Shown here piece by piece: positions 18,050 through 29,625 of a stretch of DNA of 64,000 nt; positions within the stretch are counted from its first letter, which is position 1; each line of letters begins with the position of its first letter. The DNA is from Mycolicibacterium fallax (GTDB lineage Bacteria > Actinomycetota > Actinomycetes > Mycobacteriales > Mycobacteriaceae). The notes under the pieces were generated by a model. It saw only the letters and a list, made by a program, of their open reading frames with translations. It had not been told where the DNA came from and ran no database searches. The DNA is taken from contig NZ_AP022603.1 in the NCBI RefSeq assembly GCF_010726955.1, positions 2,418,001 through 2,482,000 of the forward strand, in the 5' to 3' direction. The position numbers were made by a program, and so were the translations under genes.

Positions 18050-19297
18050 ATGACCAGTACCCTCGGCTGCCCATTCAGCTCGCGGCCCGACGGCATCGAC
18101 TTCGTCGACCCCGACGTGCTCGGCCAGGGCGTGCCGCTGCGCGAATTCGCCGAACTGCGCCGCAACGCGCCGGTGTGGTGGAACGCCCAGGAGCCGGGCA
18201 CCGGCGGCTTCACCGACGGCGGATTCTGGGTGATCAGCCGGCACGCCGACATCAAGGCCATCTCCCGCGACCCGGACACCTGGTCGGCCAACCGCAAGGG
18301 TGTGGTGATCAGCTTCTTCGAGGGCATGGATGAGGAGAAGATCGAGCTCACCAAGGCCCTGCTGATCAACCACGATCCGCCCGAGCACACCCGGCTGCGC
18401 CGGATCGTCTCCCGGCTGTTCGCCCCGCGCGCGGTCGCCGAACTGGAGGAGAAGCTGCGCATCGCGGCCCGGCGCATTGTGGCCGAGGCCGCCGAGTCCG
18501 AGTCCGGCGACTTCGTCGCCGACATCGCCGCCAAGCTGCCGCTGCAGGCCATCGCCGACCTGATCGGTGTCCCCGCGGAGGACCACCAGAAGGTGTTCCA
18601 CTGGGCGAACTCGGTGATCAACCTGGAGGACCCCGACGCCGGGCTGGACGACCCGACCGTCGCCAACGCCCAGCTGCTGGCCTACGCCTACGGCATGGCC
18701 GACGAGCGCAGGCGCTGCCCGGCCGACGACATCGTCACCAAGCTGGTGCACGCCGACCTCGACGGCGAATGGATGACCCAGGAGGAGTTCGGCTTCTTCG
18801 TGGTGCTGCTGGCGGTGGCCGGCAACGAGACCACCCGCAACGCGATCACCCACGGGCTCAACGCCTTCCTGGACCATCCCGAGCAGTGGGAGATCTACCG
18901 GCGGGATCGCCCGGAGACCGCGGCCGACGAGATCGTGCGCTGGTCCACCCCGGTGTACGCGTTCCAGCGCACCGCCACCCGCGACGTGCAGCTCGGCGGC
19001 GCGGCGATCGCCGCCGGCGACCGGGTCGGGCTGTTCTACGCCTCGGCCAACTTCGACGACGAGGTGTTCGAGAACCCGCACGAGTTCAACGTGCTGCGCA
19101 ATCCCAACCCGCACCTGGGCTTCGGCGGCCAGGGTACGCACTTCTGCCTGGGCGCCAACCTGGCCCGCACCGAAATCAACCTGATGTTCAACGCGATCGC
19201 CGACGTGCTGCCCGACATCACCAAGCTCGGCGAGCCGCGGCGGCTGCGCTCGGCGTGGCTCAACGGGGTCAAGAGCTTCGACGTGCGCTACCGCTGA
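18050..19297 (+). CDS. Cytochrome P450, CYP125-like
   Basis: 415 aa soluble P450. Motifs: I-helix AGNETTRN (oxygen activation), K-helix EIVR as ExxR, and the heme loop FGGQGTHFCLGANLAR with the Cys ligand. Overall it closely follows CYP125 as I recall it (FAELRRNAPVWWN, GGFWVISRHADIKAISRD, RLRSAWLNGVKSF), so a sterol or fatty side-chain terminal hydroxylase is a reasonable inference; CYP125 of M. tuberculosis oxidises the cholesterol C26/27. GAAGGA precedes the ATG. Its 3' end overlaps the convergent tetR stop by 10 bases. Electron-transfer partners are not in the window. Confidence 0.88.
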   Translation: MTSTLGCPFSSRPDGIDFVDPDVLGQGVPLREFAELRRNAPVWWNAQEPGTGGFTDGGFWVISRHADIKAISRDPDTWSANRKGVVISFFEGMDEEKIELTKALLINHDPPEHTRLRRIVSRLFAPRAVAELEEKLRIAARRIVAEAAESESGDFVADIAAKLPLQAIADLIGVPAEDHQKVFHWANSVINLEDPDAGLDDPTVANAQLLAYAYGMADERRRCPADDIVTKLVHADLDGEWMTQEEFGFFVVLLAVAGNETTRNAITHGLNAFLDHPEQWEIYRRDRPETAADEIVRWSTPVYAFQRTATRDVQLGGAAIAAGDRVGLFYASANFDDEVFENPHEFNVLRNPNPHLGFGGQGTHFCLGANLARTEINLMFNAIADVLPDITKLGEPRRLRSAWLNGVKSFDVRYR

Positions 19298-19899
19298 ACC
19301 GGTTGGGCCGCAACGGCCGAACCCACCCAGCGGGTCAGATACCGGCGCAGCTCGGCACCGGCGCGCGGCGGGTCGCCCGGGTCGGTCACGAAGGTCTGCA
19401 CCGTCCGCAGCACGAACTCGACCAGATCCTCCAGCGCCGCGTCGTCGTAACCGTGCGACGCCCAATCCACCTCGAACCGCGCCAGCATGGAGCGGCCGAA
19501 GCTCCGGGCCTGCGTCGAGGTGATGGCCGGCAGGAACCGGTTGGTGTGCGACGGGGTCAGCAGCAGCCCCAGATGCGGGGTCCGCGGCAGCGTCTCCAGC
19601 ACGTAGGCCAGGCCCTCGCACACCGCCGCCGCCGGCTCGGTCAGCCCGCGGGTCTGCGCCTCGATGCGGTCCAGGAAGGCGCCGACCGAGGCCACCGCGG
19701 CCGCGGTCATCAGCGCCTCGGCGTTCGGGAAGTACCGGTACACGGTCTGCCGGATCACCCCGAGCGAGCGCGCCACATCGGCGATGCTGATCTCCGCACC
19801 GGTCTCGTCGATGACCGCGATCGCCGCGCCGACGATCCGGGCCACCGCCTCCTCATCGGTTCCCGGCGGGTCCCCCGCCCAGCCGTGCCTGCGCGCCAT
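19288..19899 (-). CDS. TetR-family transcriptional regulator
   Basis: 203 aa. HTH over about residues 20-65 (AAIAVIDETGAEISIADVA ... RQTVYRYFPNAEAL), followed by a helical ligand domain of usual length. Last gene of the GH76/acetoacetyl-CoA synthetase run, three bases after the synthetase stop. Candidate regulator of the adjacent P450 through the palindrome at 17981-18012 and of its own operon; no matching palindrome was noticed before the operon's first gene, which weakens the second idea. Confidence 0.85.
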   Translation of the reverse strand: MARRHGWAGDPPGTDEEAVARIVGAAIAVIDETGAEISIADVARSLGVIRQTVYRYFPNAEALMTAAAVASVGAFLDRIEAQTRGLTEPAAAVCEGLAYVLETLPRTPHLGLLLTPSHTNRFLPAITSTQARSFGRSMLARFEVDWASHGYDDAALEDLVEFVLRTVQTFVTDPGDPPRAGAELRRYLTRWVGSAVAAQPVQR

Positions 19900-19902
19900 C
19901 GC

Positions 19903-21870
19903 TCAGCGTCGGACGTATTCGGTGAAGCCGTCGAGCAGCCCCGGATCGTCCACCGCGGCAGCGGAAACCACCTGCGCCGGTGCCGCGCCGAGCAGGATCC
20001 GCTTGATCGGGATCTCCAGGCGCTTGCCGGTCATGGTGCGCGGAATGCCCGGCACCGCCAGGATGTCGTCGGGCACATGCCGCGGCGACGCGCTGCCGCG
20101 GATGGCCGCGGTGATCTCGGCGCGCAGCGCATCGTCGAGCACCGCGCCGTCGGCCAGCGCGACGAACAGCGGCATCCAGTAGCCTCCGTCGGCCAACTCC
20201 ACCCCGACCACCAGGCAGTCCCGGATCGCCGGCATGCTCTCGACCGCGTTGTAGATCTCCGCGCTGCCCATCCGGATGCCGCCGCGGTTCAGCGTGGCAT
20301 CCGAACGGCCATGCACCACAACCGATCCGCGTTCGGTGATGGTGATCCAGTCGCCGTGACACCAGACCTCGGGGTACTTGGCGAAGTAGGCGTCGCGGTA
20401 GCGGGCACCGTCGGGGTCGTTCCAGAAGAACACCGGCATCGACGGCATCGGCTTGGTGATCACGAGTTCCCCGGCCACCCCGATGACCGGCTGCCCGTCG
20501 TCCCACGCCTCGATCGCCGCACCCAGCGACAGGCAGCCCAGCTCCCCGGCGCGGATCGGCACGGTGGGCGCGCTGCCGATGAACGCGGTCACCACGTCGG
20601 TGCCGCCGCTGCAGGACTGCACCGGCACCGCCCGGCCCAGCCCGCGCTGCACCCAGGCGAACCCCTCGGCGGGCAGCGGCGAGCCGGTGGACCCGACGCC
20701 GCGCAGCCGGGACAGGTCATAGCGCTGCCCGGGCAGCAGGCCCTCCTTGGCACACGCCAGCAGGTAGCCGGCCCCCGCACCGAACACCGACACCCGATGG
20801 TCGGCCAGCACCCGCCACATGCCGTCGGTGTCCGGGTGGGTGGGGCTGCCGTCGTACAGCACGATCGTCGCGCCCACCAGCAGCCCGGCGACCTGGAAGT
20901 TCCACATCATCCAACTGGTGGTGGTGTACCAGCAGAACCGTTCCTCGGGACGCAGATCCAGTTGCAGGCCAAGGTATTTGACGTGCTCGAAGACCACCCC
21001 GCCGTGCCCGTGCACGATGCCCTTCGGGGTGCCGGTGGTGCCCGAGGAGAACAGCACCCACAGCGGATGGTCGAAGGCCACCGGTTCGGACTGCAGGTCG
21101 CCACCGACCGCGATCGCCTCGGCCCAGCCGGTCACCTCGCCGAGCTCGGCGAGGTCCAGGCCCAGCCGGGGCACCACCACGGTGGACCGCAGCCCCGGCA
21201 GCGCCGCCCGCAGCGCGGCGATCTCGGCGCGCTTGTCGTGGCGTTTGCCGCCGTAAACGGTGCCGTCGGCCGCGATCAGCACCGTCGGCTCCAGTTGGCC
21301 GAGCCGGGCGACCACGCCGTCGACGGCCAGGTCGGGGTTGCACACCGCCCACACCGCGCCGATGCTGGCCGCCGCCAGGAACGCCACCACCGTCTCGCCG
21401 ATATTGGGCAGGTAACCGACCACCCGGTCCCCGGGCCGCACGCCCAGCCCGCGCAGGTAGTTCGCGAAGCCGGCGGTCTCCGATTCCAGCCGCTGCCAAG
21501 ACCATTCGGCCGCACCGTCCTCGCCGGCCACCACCATGGCGGGGCGCTCGGGATCGGCGTGCCGAAACACCTGGTCGACGTAGTTCAGCCGGCCACCCGG
21601 AAACCATTGCGCGCCAGGCATTTCCGCTGAGCCCAGGATCTCGGTGGGCGCAGCGCGCAGCGGGATCTCGAAGAACCGCCAGACCGCCTCCCAGAACCAG
21701 GCCACGTCGCTGACCGACGCCCGCCACAGTTGCTGGTAGTCGGCGAAGTCGCCGTTGTCGTTGGCGCGCAGCCAGTCGCAGAACTCGGTGATCCGGGCGT
21801 GTGCGACAGTCCTCACGTCGGGAGTCCACCCCCCGGGCTCGGGGGCCGAACCAGCGGGGTCAGTCGTCAT
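19903..21870 (-). CDS. Acetoacetyl-CoA synthetase
   Basis: Acyl-adenylating enzyme that activates acetoacetate (or a related short keto acid) with ATP and CoA. 655 aa, normal for the family. The N-terminal acyl-CoA synthetase cap is followed by the AMP-binding P-loop LFSSGTTGTPKGIVHG, the core motif around GELVITKPMPSMPVFFWND, the hinge NRGGIRMGSAEIYNAVE and the C-terminal Lys in RTMTGKRLEIPIKRIL. ATG at 21870 overlaps the upstream GH76 gene by 11 bases. With the neighbouring P450 it hints at lipid or ketone-body breakdown (inference). Confidence 0.9.
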   Translation of the reverse strand: MTTDPAGSAPEPGGWTPDVRTVAHARITEFCDWLRANDNGDFADYQQLWRASVSDVAWFWEAVWRFFEIPLRAAPTEILGSAEMPGAQWFPGGRLNYVDQVFRHADPERPAMVVAGEDGAAEWSWQRLESETAGFANYLRGLGVRPGDRVVGYLPNIGETVVAFLAAASIGAVWAVCNPDLAVDGVVARLGQLEPTVLIAADGTVYGGKRHDKRAEIAALRAALPGLRSTVVVPRLGLDLAELGEVTGWAEAIAVGGDLQSEPVAFDHPLWVLFSSGTTGTPKGIVHGHGGVVFEHVKYLGLQLDLRPEERFCWYTTTSWMMWNFQVAGLLVGATIVLYDGSPTHPDTDGMWRVLADHRVSVFGAGAGYLLACAKEGLLPGQRYDLSRLRGVGSTGSPLPAEGFAWVQRGLGRAVPVQSCSGGTDVVTAFIGSAPTVPIRAGELGCLSLGAAIEAWDDGQPVIGVAGELVITKPMPSMPVFFWNDPDGARYRDAYFAKYPEVWCHGDWITITERGSVVVHGRSDATLNRGGIRMGSAEIYNAVESMPAIRDCLVVGVELADGGYWMPLFVALADGAVLDDALRAEITAAIRGSASPRHVPDDILAVPGIPRTMTGKRLEIPIKRILLGAAPAQVVSAAAVDDPGLLDGFTEYVRR

Positions 21871-23026
21871 CGGCGTCCCATTCGAATTCCCGTTCCTCAT
21901 CGGCGATCTCGCCGTGCAGCGGCTCCACGGCGCCGGCCGTGACGGTGTGCGCGGCCTCCATCAACATCCAGCCGGACAGCTGCACCGACAGGTCCCGCTC
22001 GGGCACCTCGGAGGGGTTGACCGCGCCGTCCACCTTGTCCGCCGCCCCGGAAACGGCCGTCGGGATCACCGCGTTTTCGTCCCAGGACGGGCCGAACAGC
22101 GGCAGCCCGTCGACGTTCTGGCGGTAGTCCCAGGCCGACTGCGCCGAGGCCAGCACGATCGCGGCGGCGGTGTCGCGGGCGGTTTGGGCGGCGTCGTCCT
22201 CGCCGGGCAGCGCGGTGGCGACCAGCGCCAGGTAGCGGGCGGTGATGCCGGGGAACAGTCCGCCGTCGCCGCCGCCCCCGCCGCGCAGCACCTTCTCGTC
22301 GGTCATCTCCTCGGCGACCGCCGCCACCAGCCGGGCCACCCGGTGGCGGTGCCGCTCCTCACCGCTGCGCACCGCCAACTCGGTCTCCAGGCCCAGCACC
22401 ACGCCCTGGCAGTAGGTGTACTGGGCGCGCACCAGCGAGCCGCCCTTGATCCCGTCGAACACCAGGTGGGTGTCCGGGTCGATCAGGGTGTCCTCGATCC
22501 AGTCGGCCATCTGGGTGGCGCGGCGGACCCGGCCGTAGCGGGCCAGGAAGATCCCGGCCGGCCCGTTGGCCGGGGCGTTGAAGAACTGATCGGATTTGCG
22601 CCACGGGATGCCGCCGCCGTCCTCGGGCACCCAGGCGTCGACAAACTGGGTGGCCAGCTTGTCCAGCGCCCGCGGCTTGTCGATCGCCAGCGAGCGTCCG
22701 GCGCGCTGCAGCGCCAGGGCCAGCCAGGCCATGTCGTCGTAGTAACTGTTGGTCCAGCCCGGGTTGCGCAGCCAGTGCCCGCGGATCTGGCGCCGGATCA
22801 GCTGCAACCGCTCCGGGTTCGGGGCGCGCAGCTGCGCGTCGATCAGGCAGTCCAGCAGGTGCGCCTGCCACCAGTAGTGCCAGGTCCCGAAGTAGCGTTC
22901 CCGCCGGACCGGCGGCCAACCCACCACCCCGAGTCGGGTACCCGGCAGGCCCCACAGCTTTCTCAGGTGCCGGGTACTGATCGCGATTTCGGCGGTTCCG
23001 GCGCGATTAGCCCATACCTGGTCCAT
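21860..23026 (-). CDS. Glycoside hydrolase family 76-like protein (Rv0365c-like)
   Basis: 388 aa. Alpha-helical toroid typical of GH76 (endo-alpha-1,6-mannanase-type): WHYWWQAHLLDCL, the Asp-Asp pair in NSYYDDMAWLALAL that gives the catalytic acids, IPWRKSDQFFNAPANGP and YTYCQGVVLGLE. No signal peptide or membrane helix, so apparently cytosolic, which is unusual for a mannan-cutting enzyme; lipoarabinomannan/phosphatidylinositol-mannoside turnover is the obvious mycobacterial context. First gene of the run ending with tetR. Acidic C-terminus (EEREFEWDADDD). Confidence 0.85.
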   Translation of the reverse strand: MDQVWANRAGTAEIAISTRHLRKLWGLPGTRLGVVGWPPVRRERYFGTWHYWWQAHLLDCLIDAQLRAPNPERLQLIRRQIRGHWLRNPGWTNSYYDDMAWLALALQRAGRSLAIDKPRALDKLATQFVDAWVPEDGGGIPWRKSDQFFNAPANGPAGIFLARYGRVRRATQMADWIEDTLIDPDTHLVFDGIKGGSLVRAQYTYCQGVVLGLETELAVRSGEERHRHRVARLVAAVAEEMTDEKVLRGGGGGDGGLFPGITARYLALVATALPGEDDAAQTARDTAAAIVLASAQSAWDYRQNVDGLPLFGPSWDENAVIPTAVSGAADKVDGAVNPSEVPERDLSVQLSGWMLMEAAHTVTAGAVEPLHGEIADEEREFEWDADDD

Positions 23027-23052
23027 GGCAGTTCATCCTGCCACCCGCCGAA

Positions 23053-23733
23053 CTACCAGGCGTGGGCGAGTTCCGCATGCCGGCGGATCCAGGCGTGCAT
23101 CGCGATGCCCGCCGCCACCGACGCGTTGATGCTGCGGGTGGAGCCGAACTGGGCGATCGACACCAGCAGGTCCGCGCCGGCGCGGGCGTCGTCGGTGATG
23201 CCGGGTCCCTCCTGGCCGAAGATCAGCAGCGCGTTGCGGGGCAGCTCGGCGGTCTCCAGCCGCACCGAGCCGGGCACATTGTCGACGGCAACCACGCTCA
23301 GCCCGGCGCCGGCGGCAAACGCCAGCAGCTCGGCGGTGCTGTCGTGGTGGCGCAGCCGCTGGTACCGGTCGGTGACCATGGCACCGCGCCGGTTCCACCG
23401 GCGCCGGCCGACGATGTGCACGGTGTCGACGGCGAACGCGTTGGCGGTGCGCACCACCCCGCCGATGTTGGCGTCGTTGCCGAAGTTTTCGATGGCGATG
23501 TGCAGCGGATGCCGCCGGGTGTCGATGTCGGCGATGATCGCCTCCCGCGACCAATACCGGTAGGCGTCCACCACGTTGCGGGTGTCGCCGTCGCGCAGCA
23601 GCTCGGGGTCATAGCGCGGGTCGACGGGGGTCGGGCCGTCGTGCTCGTCGACCCAGGGGCCGACGCCGGTGCCGGCCCCACCGCCGGAACCGGTGGCCCA
23701 TTCGGTGGGTCCGGGTTCCTCCCGCAAGGTCAC
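23053..23733 (-). CDS. TrmH/SpoU-family RNA 2'-O-methyltransferase
   Basis: 226 aa. SPOUT knot motifs: ENFGNDANIGGVVRTANAF (motif 1 with Asn/Arg), LLIFGQEGPGI (motif 2) and GSTRSINASVAAGIAMH (motif 3, S-adenosylmethionine pocket). The N-terminal about 60 residues are a low-complexity Gly/Pro extension. The GTG start at 23733 overlaps the lipoprotein stop as GTGA; a GTG four codons upstream (23745) is possible. Target is probably a tRNA or rRNA ribose; which one is not evident. Homologue of Rv0380c. Confidence 0.85.
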   Translation of the reverse strand: MTLREEPGPTEWATGSGGGAGTGVGPWVDEHDGPTPVDPRYDPELLRDGDTRNVVDAYRYWSREAIIADIDTRRHPLHIAIENFGNDANIGGVVRTANAFAVDTVHIVGRRRWNRRGAMVTDRYQRLRHHDSTAELLAFAAGAGLSVVAVDNVPGSVRLETAELPRNALLIFGQEGPGITDDARAGADLLVSIAQFGSTRSINASVAAGIAMHAWIRRHAELAHAW

Positions 23734-24647
23734 TTCGTCGTCCACAGCGCCGCGTGGGTGCCGATCACCGACACCGTCGGGTACAGCACGGCCTGGTTGA
23801 TCTCGCCCTGCGTGCACAGCGACACGTCGAGCACCACCGAGTCCAGGGTCGCGTCGGGCAGCACCAGCGTCGAGGCGCCGTAGGCGTTGCACGCCGGATT
23901 GACCCCCGGCGGCGGCCGGGTGGGGGCGACCACGATCATCAGCGGCCCGCCGCGGGCGGCGGCGTCGTCGCGGTACTGGGCGGCGACCGCCTCGGCGCGC
24001 AGGCCCAGCAGCATGGCTCCGTCGCCGGTGAAGGCGACCGGGTCGCCGAGCGCGGCCGGGGTCAGCGGCATCCCGTCGGCGCGCCAGGCCTCGGCGCTGG
24101 TGCTGGCCATGATCAGGCCGGTGTCGGCGACGCCGGTGCGCGGCAGCCCGAGCGGAAACGCCGCCGGGTAGGCGACGGTCGTCTCCGGGATGCGTTCGCG
24201 CGGGGAGTACAGGTAGATGCCGCGGACCTGGGACTGCGCCCGGGACGGGCCGAGGCAGACGGTGCCGCTGATCCGGTCGCCGTCCTGCACCCGCAGCATT
24301 GCGGCGGGGGCCTCGGCGCCGGTCATCGACTCACAGCTGCCGATTCCGGTCGCCTCGATCGGGTGCGCGAGCGCGCCGTACAGGCCGAAACGCAGGTCGC
24401 CCGGGTCGGCGCGGGGGGCGTCGGGGTCCTCGGAGGACGGGGCGGCGGTGACGTCGACGAGCACCCGGTCGTCGGCGAAGCGCAGGTTGGCCACCGCGAT
24501 GTTCCAGCCGAGGATGGCCTGGGTGTCACCGATCGCCGCGGTGTGCGCGCCGTAGACGGTGTTGTCGGATCCGCAGCCACCCAGCAGCAGCGCCAGCGCC
24601 GCCATCACGGCCAGGACCGCACCCGAGGATCTCCGCACCGCGCGCAC
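23730..24647 (-). CDS. Lipoprotein (Rv0381c-like)
   Basis: 305 aa with an Arg-rich start, hydrophobic core and lipobox LLGGC (Cys about residue 25), so anchored to the outer face of the membrane. The mature domain contains four further Cys (GSCESM, GTVCLG, NPACNAY, SLCTQG) that could form two disulfides. Function unknown. It sits between pyrE and the methyltransferase in a tight minus-strand run, as in M. tuberculosis. Confidence 0.8.
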   Translation of the reverse strand: MRAVRRSSGAVLAVMAALALLLGGCGSDNTVYGAHTAAIGDTQAILGWNIAVANLRFADDRVLVDVTAAPSSEDPDAPRADPGDLRFGLYGALAHPIEATGIGSCESMTGAEAPAAMLRVQDGDRISGTVCLGPSRAQSQVRGIYLYSPRERIPETTVAYPAAFPLGLPRTGVADTGLIMASTSAEAWRADGMPLTPAALGDPVAFTGDGAMLLGLRAEAVAAQYRDDAAARGGPLMIVVAPTRPPPGVNPACNAYGASTLVLPDATLDSVVLDVSLCTQGEINQAVLYPTVSVIGTHAALWTTK

Positions 24648-24655
24648 CGTGCCGC

Positions 24656-25198
24656 TCAGGCGTCGGGCAGCCCGAGATCGGCCAGGCCCAGCACGCTGCG
24701 GTAGGCCAGGCCCTCGGCCTCGATGATCTCGGCGGCGCCGGTGGCCCGGTCGACGACGGTGGCCACCCCGACCACCTCACCGCCGGCCTCCCGGACCGCC
24801 CGTACCGCGGCCAGCGGCGAGGCCCCGGTGGTCGAGGTGTCCTCGACGACCAGCACCCGCTGCCCGGCCACGTCGAACCCCTCGATGAGGCGCTGCATGC
24901 CGTGGGTCTTCGCGGATTTGCGGACGACGAACGCGTCGATCGGCCGGCCGGGGGCGTGCATGATCGCGGTGGCGACCGGGTCGGCGCCCAGGGTCAGCCC
25001 GCCCGCGGCGGCGTAGTCCCAGTCCGCGGTGAGTTCACGCATCAGCACCCCGATCAGCCGGGACGCCCGGTGCTGCAGGGTGGCGCGGCGCAGGTCGACG
25101 TAGTAGTCGGATTCCTTGCCGGAGGACAGCGTCACCCGGCCGTGCACGACGGCCAGCGCGCGCACCAACTCGGCCAGCTCGGCCCGGGGGTCAGTCAC
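24656..25198 (-). CDS. pyrE: Orotate phosphoribosyltransferase
   Basis: Makes OMP from orotate and PRPP in pyrimidine synthesis. 180 aa, typical actinobacterial length. The PRPP loop VLVVEDTSTTGAS and KSAKTHGMQ (flexible loop equivalent) are visible, as is SGKESDYYVDLRR near the start. GTG start at 25198, three bases after the previous gene's stop. Homologue of Rv0382c. Confidence 0.95.
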   Translation of the reverse strand: MTDPRAELAELVRALAVVHGRVTLSSGKESDYYVDLRRATLQHRASRLIGVLMRELTADWDYAAAGGLTLGADPVATAIMHAPGRPIDAFVVRKSAKTHGMQRLIEGFDVAGQRVLVVEDTSTTGASPLAAVRAVREAGGEVVGVATVVDRATGAAEIIEAEGLAYRSVLGLADLGLPDA

Positions 25199-25201
25199 GG
25201 C

Positions 25202-25999
25202 TCAGGGCTGCAGATTCGAGGTCTGGCGGCCACCGCGCGGCACACCGCGGTGCAGCGGCTCGGGCCGCGTCGACCGGGCCTCGGTGCGGATCGCGCCGGG
25301 CTCCTGGCTGCGGCCGGTCGGCAGTTCGGCCGGGGCGGGAGCCACCGGGCGGCCCGGTTCGCCGCGCCGGGACGCGGCGCCGAGGGCGCGCTGTACGGGC
25401 GGCAGCACCCGCAACAGGTCGTTGAACTGGCGCACGGTCCGCAGGCCCTCGTCCCACTCGGCGCGGGCACTGCTGATCGGCATGCTGATCAGGGTCCAGT
25501 TCTGCTCGTTCCACATCACCTCGGCGCAGTCCGGGGCGGTGTGGGCGAAGGTGACCATCCGGCGGTCGCAGGCGCGACGGGCGGCGTCGAGGTTGGTGGA
25601 GTACACCATCCGCGGGCCGATCGCGCCGAGCAGCCAGATGTCGCTCTCGCGGGGCTCCTTGAGGCCCTTGAGGCGCAGGTCGACGACGACGTTGGTGCCG
25701 ACCTTGCGGTGCAGCGCGATGATGGTGGACACGTCGTCGAGGTCGAAGATGAACACGGCCTCACCGCGGATCTGGCCCAGCACGACGTTGCGCGCGGACA
25801 CGTCGCCGACGGTGGACATCACGCCGCGCTTCCACTTCTCCAGAATCTCGTTGGAGACCGGCTCGTAGTCGAAGCCATGCGAGCGCGCCCACGCCTTGCG
25901 CCGGCGGCCGAGCCCTCGGCGCCGGTCGTAGTCGACGTACAACAGAACCGCCGCACCCACAAAACAGAGTGCGGACAGCGTGAACCAAAACGGGACCAT
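25202..25999 (-). CDS. Membrane-anchored protein (Rv0383c-like)
   Basis: 265 aa. One N-terminal membrane helix (MVPFWFTLSALCFVGAAVLL), then a basic stretch (DRRRGLGRRRK) and a soluble, presumably cytosolic domain of about 180 residues, ending in a Pro/Arg-rich tail. No known catalytic motif. Rv0383c is a conserved, reported-secreted or membrane-associated protein in M. tuberculosis. The ATG at 25999 lies just after TAGGCT, compatible with a short or absent leader; it heads the pyrE run. Confidence 0.75.
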   Translation of the reverse strand: MVPFWFTLSALCFVGAAVLLYVDYDRRRGLGRRRKAWARSHGFDYEPVSNEILEKWKRGVMSTVGDVSARNVVLGQIRGEAVFIFDLDDVSTIIALHRKVGTNVVVDLRLKGLKEPRESDIWLLGAIGPRMVYSTNLDAARRACDRRMVTFAHTAPDCAEVMWNEQNWTLISMPISSARAEWDEGLRTVRQFNDLLRVLPPVQRALGAASRRGEPGRPVAPAPAELPTGRSQEPGAIRTEARSTRPEPLHRGVPRGGRQTSNLQP

Positions 26000-26131
26000 C
26001 GCCCACAGCCTAATCGCTGGCCCGAGATTTCGAGAATCCGATCGGGTTACAACCCGGTCACCGTGGCGGATGTCTCGTCGTCGGGCAGAATCGGGTGCCG
26101 TCATAGTTGCCCCGGCCATGAGGAGCCGACT

Positions 26132-26698
26132 TTGTTAGCCATCACCATCGCCGCGGTCGGCTTCGTACTGGCGGTCATCGCCGTGTTCGGTGTGGTCGCG
26201 TTCAACTCGCTGCGCAACCTGGACGTCGGCGCCCAGGAAGCCCTCGGCGGCATCGACGTCCAGCTCACCCGGCGCGCCGACCTGGTGCCCAACCTGGTCA
26301 ACGCCGTCAAGGGCTACGCCCAACACGAGAAGGCGCTGTTCGAAGAGGTCACTGCCGCCCGCACCGGCGCCGCGCAGGCCGCCGCCTCCAACAACGTCGA
26401 CGAAAAGGCCACCGCCCAGGCCCGACTGGACCGCGCGATCGGCAACGTCATGGTCGTCGCGGAGAACTACCCGGACCTCAAGGCTTCGGCGAACTTCCTG
26501 CATCTCCAGCAGCAACTGGCCGACACCGAGAACCAGCTGGCCTTCGCCCGTCAGTACTACAACGACGCGACCGCCCAGCTGAACAAGAAGGTCGTCACCA
26601 TCCCCTGGATGTTCTTCACCGGCCTGGCCAAGGTCGGCAAGCGCGACTTCTACAAGGCCCCCGAGGGGCAGCAGGCCCCGCCGCAGGTCAGCTTCTGA
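26132..26698 (+). CDS. LemA family protein
   Basis: 188 aa. N-terminal membrane helix (residues 2-22), then a long helical bundle: GAQEALGGIDVQLTRRADLVPNLVNAVKGYA is the diagnostic LemA segment. The role of LemA proteins is unclear (membrane stress, often with HtpX-type proteases). TTG at 26132 is chosen because AGGAG lies six bases upstream and the nearby ATG at 26118 is out of frame. Divergent from the Rv0383c-like gene and followed by a strong terminator. Confidence 0.88.
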   Translation: MLAITIAAVGFVLAVIAVFGVVAFNSLRNLDVGAQEALGGIDVQLTRRADLVPNLVNAVKGYAQHEKALFEEVTAARTGAAQAAASNNVDEKATAQARLDRAIGNVMVVAENYPDLKASANFLHLQQQLADTENQLAFARQYYNDATAQLNKKVVTIPWMFFTGLAKVGKRDFYKAPEGQQAPPQVSF

Positions 26699-26704
26699 GG
26701 ACCG

Positions 26705-26752
26705 GAAACGCCGATCGCCCCGACTCGCAAGAGTCGGGGCGATCTGCGTTTC
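26705..26752. terminator. Strong terminator hairpin between lemA and clpB
   Basis: GATCGCCCCGACTC (26713-26726) pairs perfectly with 26731-26744 around a GCAA tetraloop; GAAACGC (26705-26711) and GCGTTTC (26746-26752) extend the stem. It serves the convergent lemA and clpB messages. Confidence 0.88.
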
Positions 26753-26799
26753 TCGGTCCTTCGTCGTCAGCGCTGTTTATTCGGCCGACTCCTCAGACC

Positions 26800-29346
<2,547 letters not shown>

Positions 29347-29416
29347 GACACCTCCATTTCTCTTTCAGGCACGGGCAAGGGCATGCCCGGCAAATGCTTG
29401 TCGTAGAGTCCAACCT

Positions 29417-29451
29417 CATCAGGGTTGAGCCTATTCCGCTCAACCCTGATG
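29417..29451 (-). promoter_or_regulatory. HAIR-type HspR operator of clpB
   Basis: Exact 14-base inverted repeat (29417-29430 and 29438-29451) separated by seven bases. Its core TTGAGC-N7-GCTCAA matches the HAIR consensus CTTGAGT-N7-ACTCAAG in spacing and in most positions. It lies just upstream of clpB, whose ATG is at 29346; HspR is encoded at 33408. Confidence 0.88.
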
Positions 29452-29625
29452 GTGGGTGCGACCGTCGTCACAGTTCGATCATCCGTCGGCGGGCGGACAC
29501 AACTCGGGGCGCATCCGGCCCACGCTACGTCGGCCGGCGTCGCGGCGATGACCGCTTCGACATCCCGGTCACGACGGGCCGGATATCCGCCGGGGAACCC
29601 CGCGGAGAACACATAAGCTGGGCGC
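29452..29625. other. Intergenic stretch without recognised gene
   Basis: Part of the 369-base gap between clpB and the gene at 29716. Apart from an ACATAAGCT segment (29611-29619), which could hold a -10 box for the plus-strand gene, nothing recognisable was seen. Confidence 0.4.
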
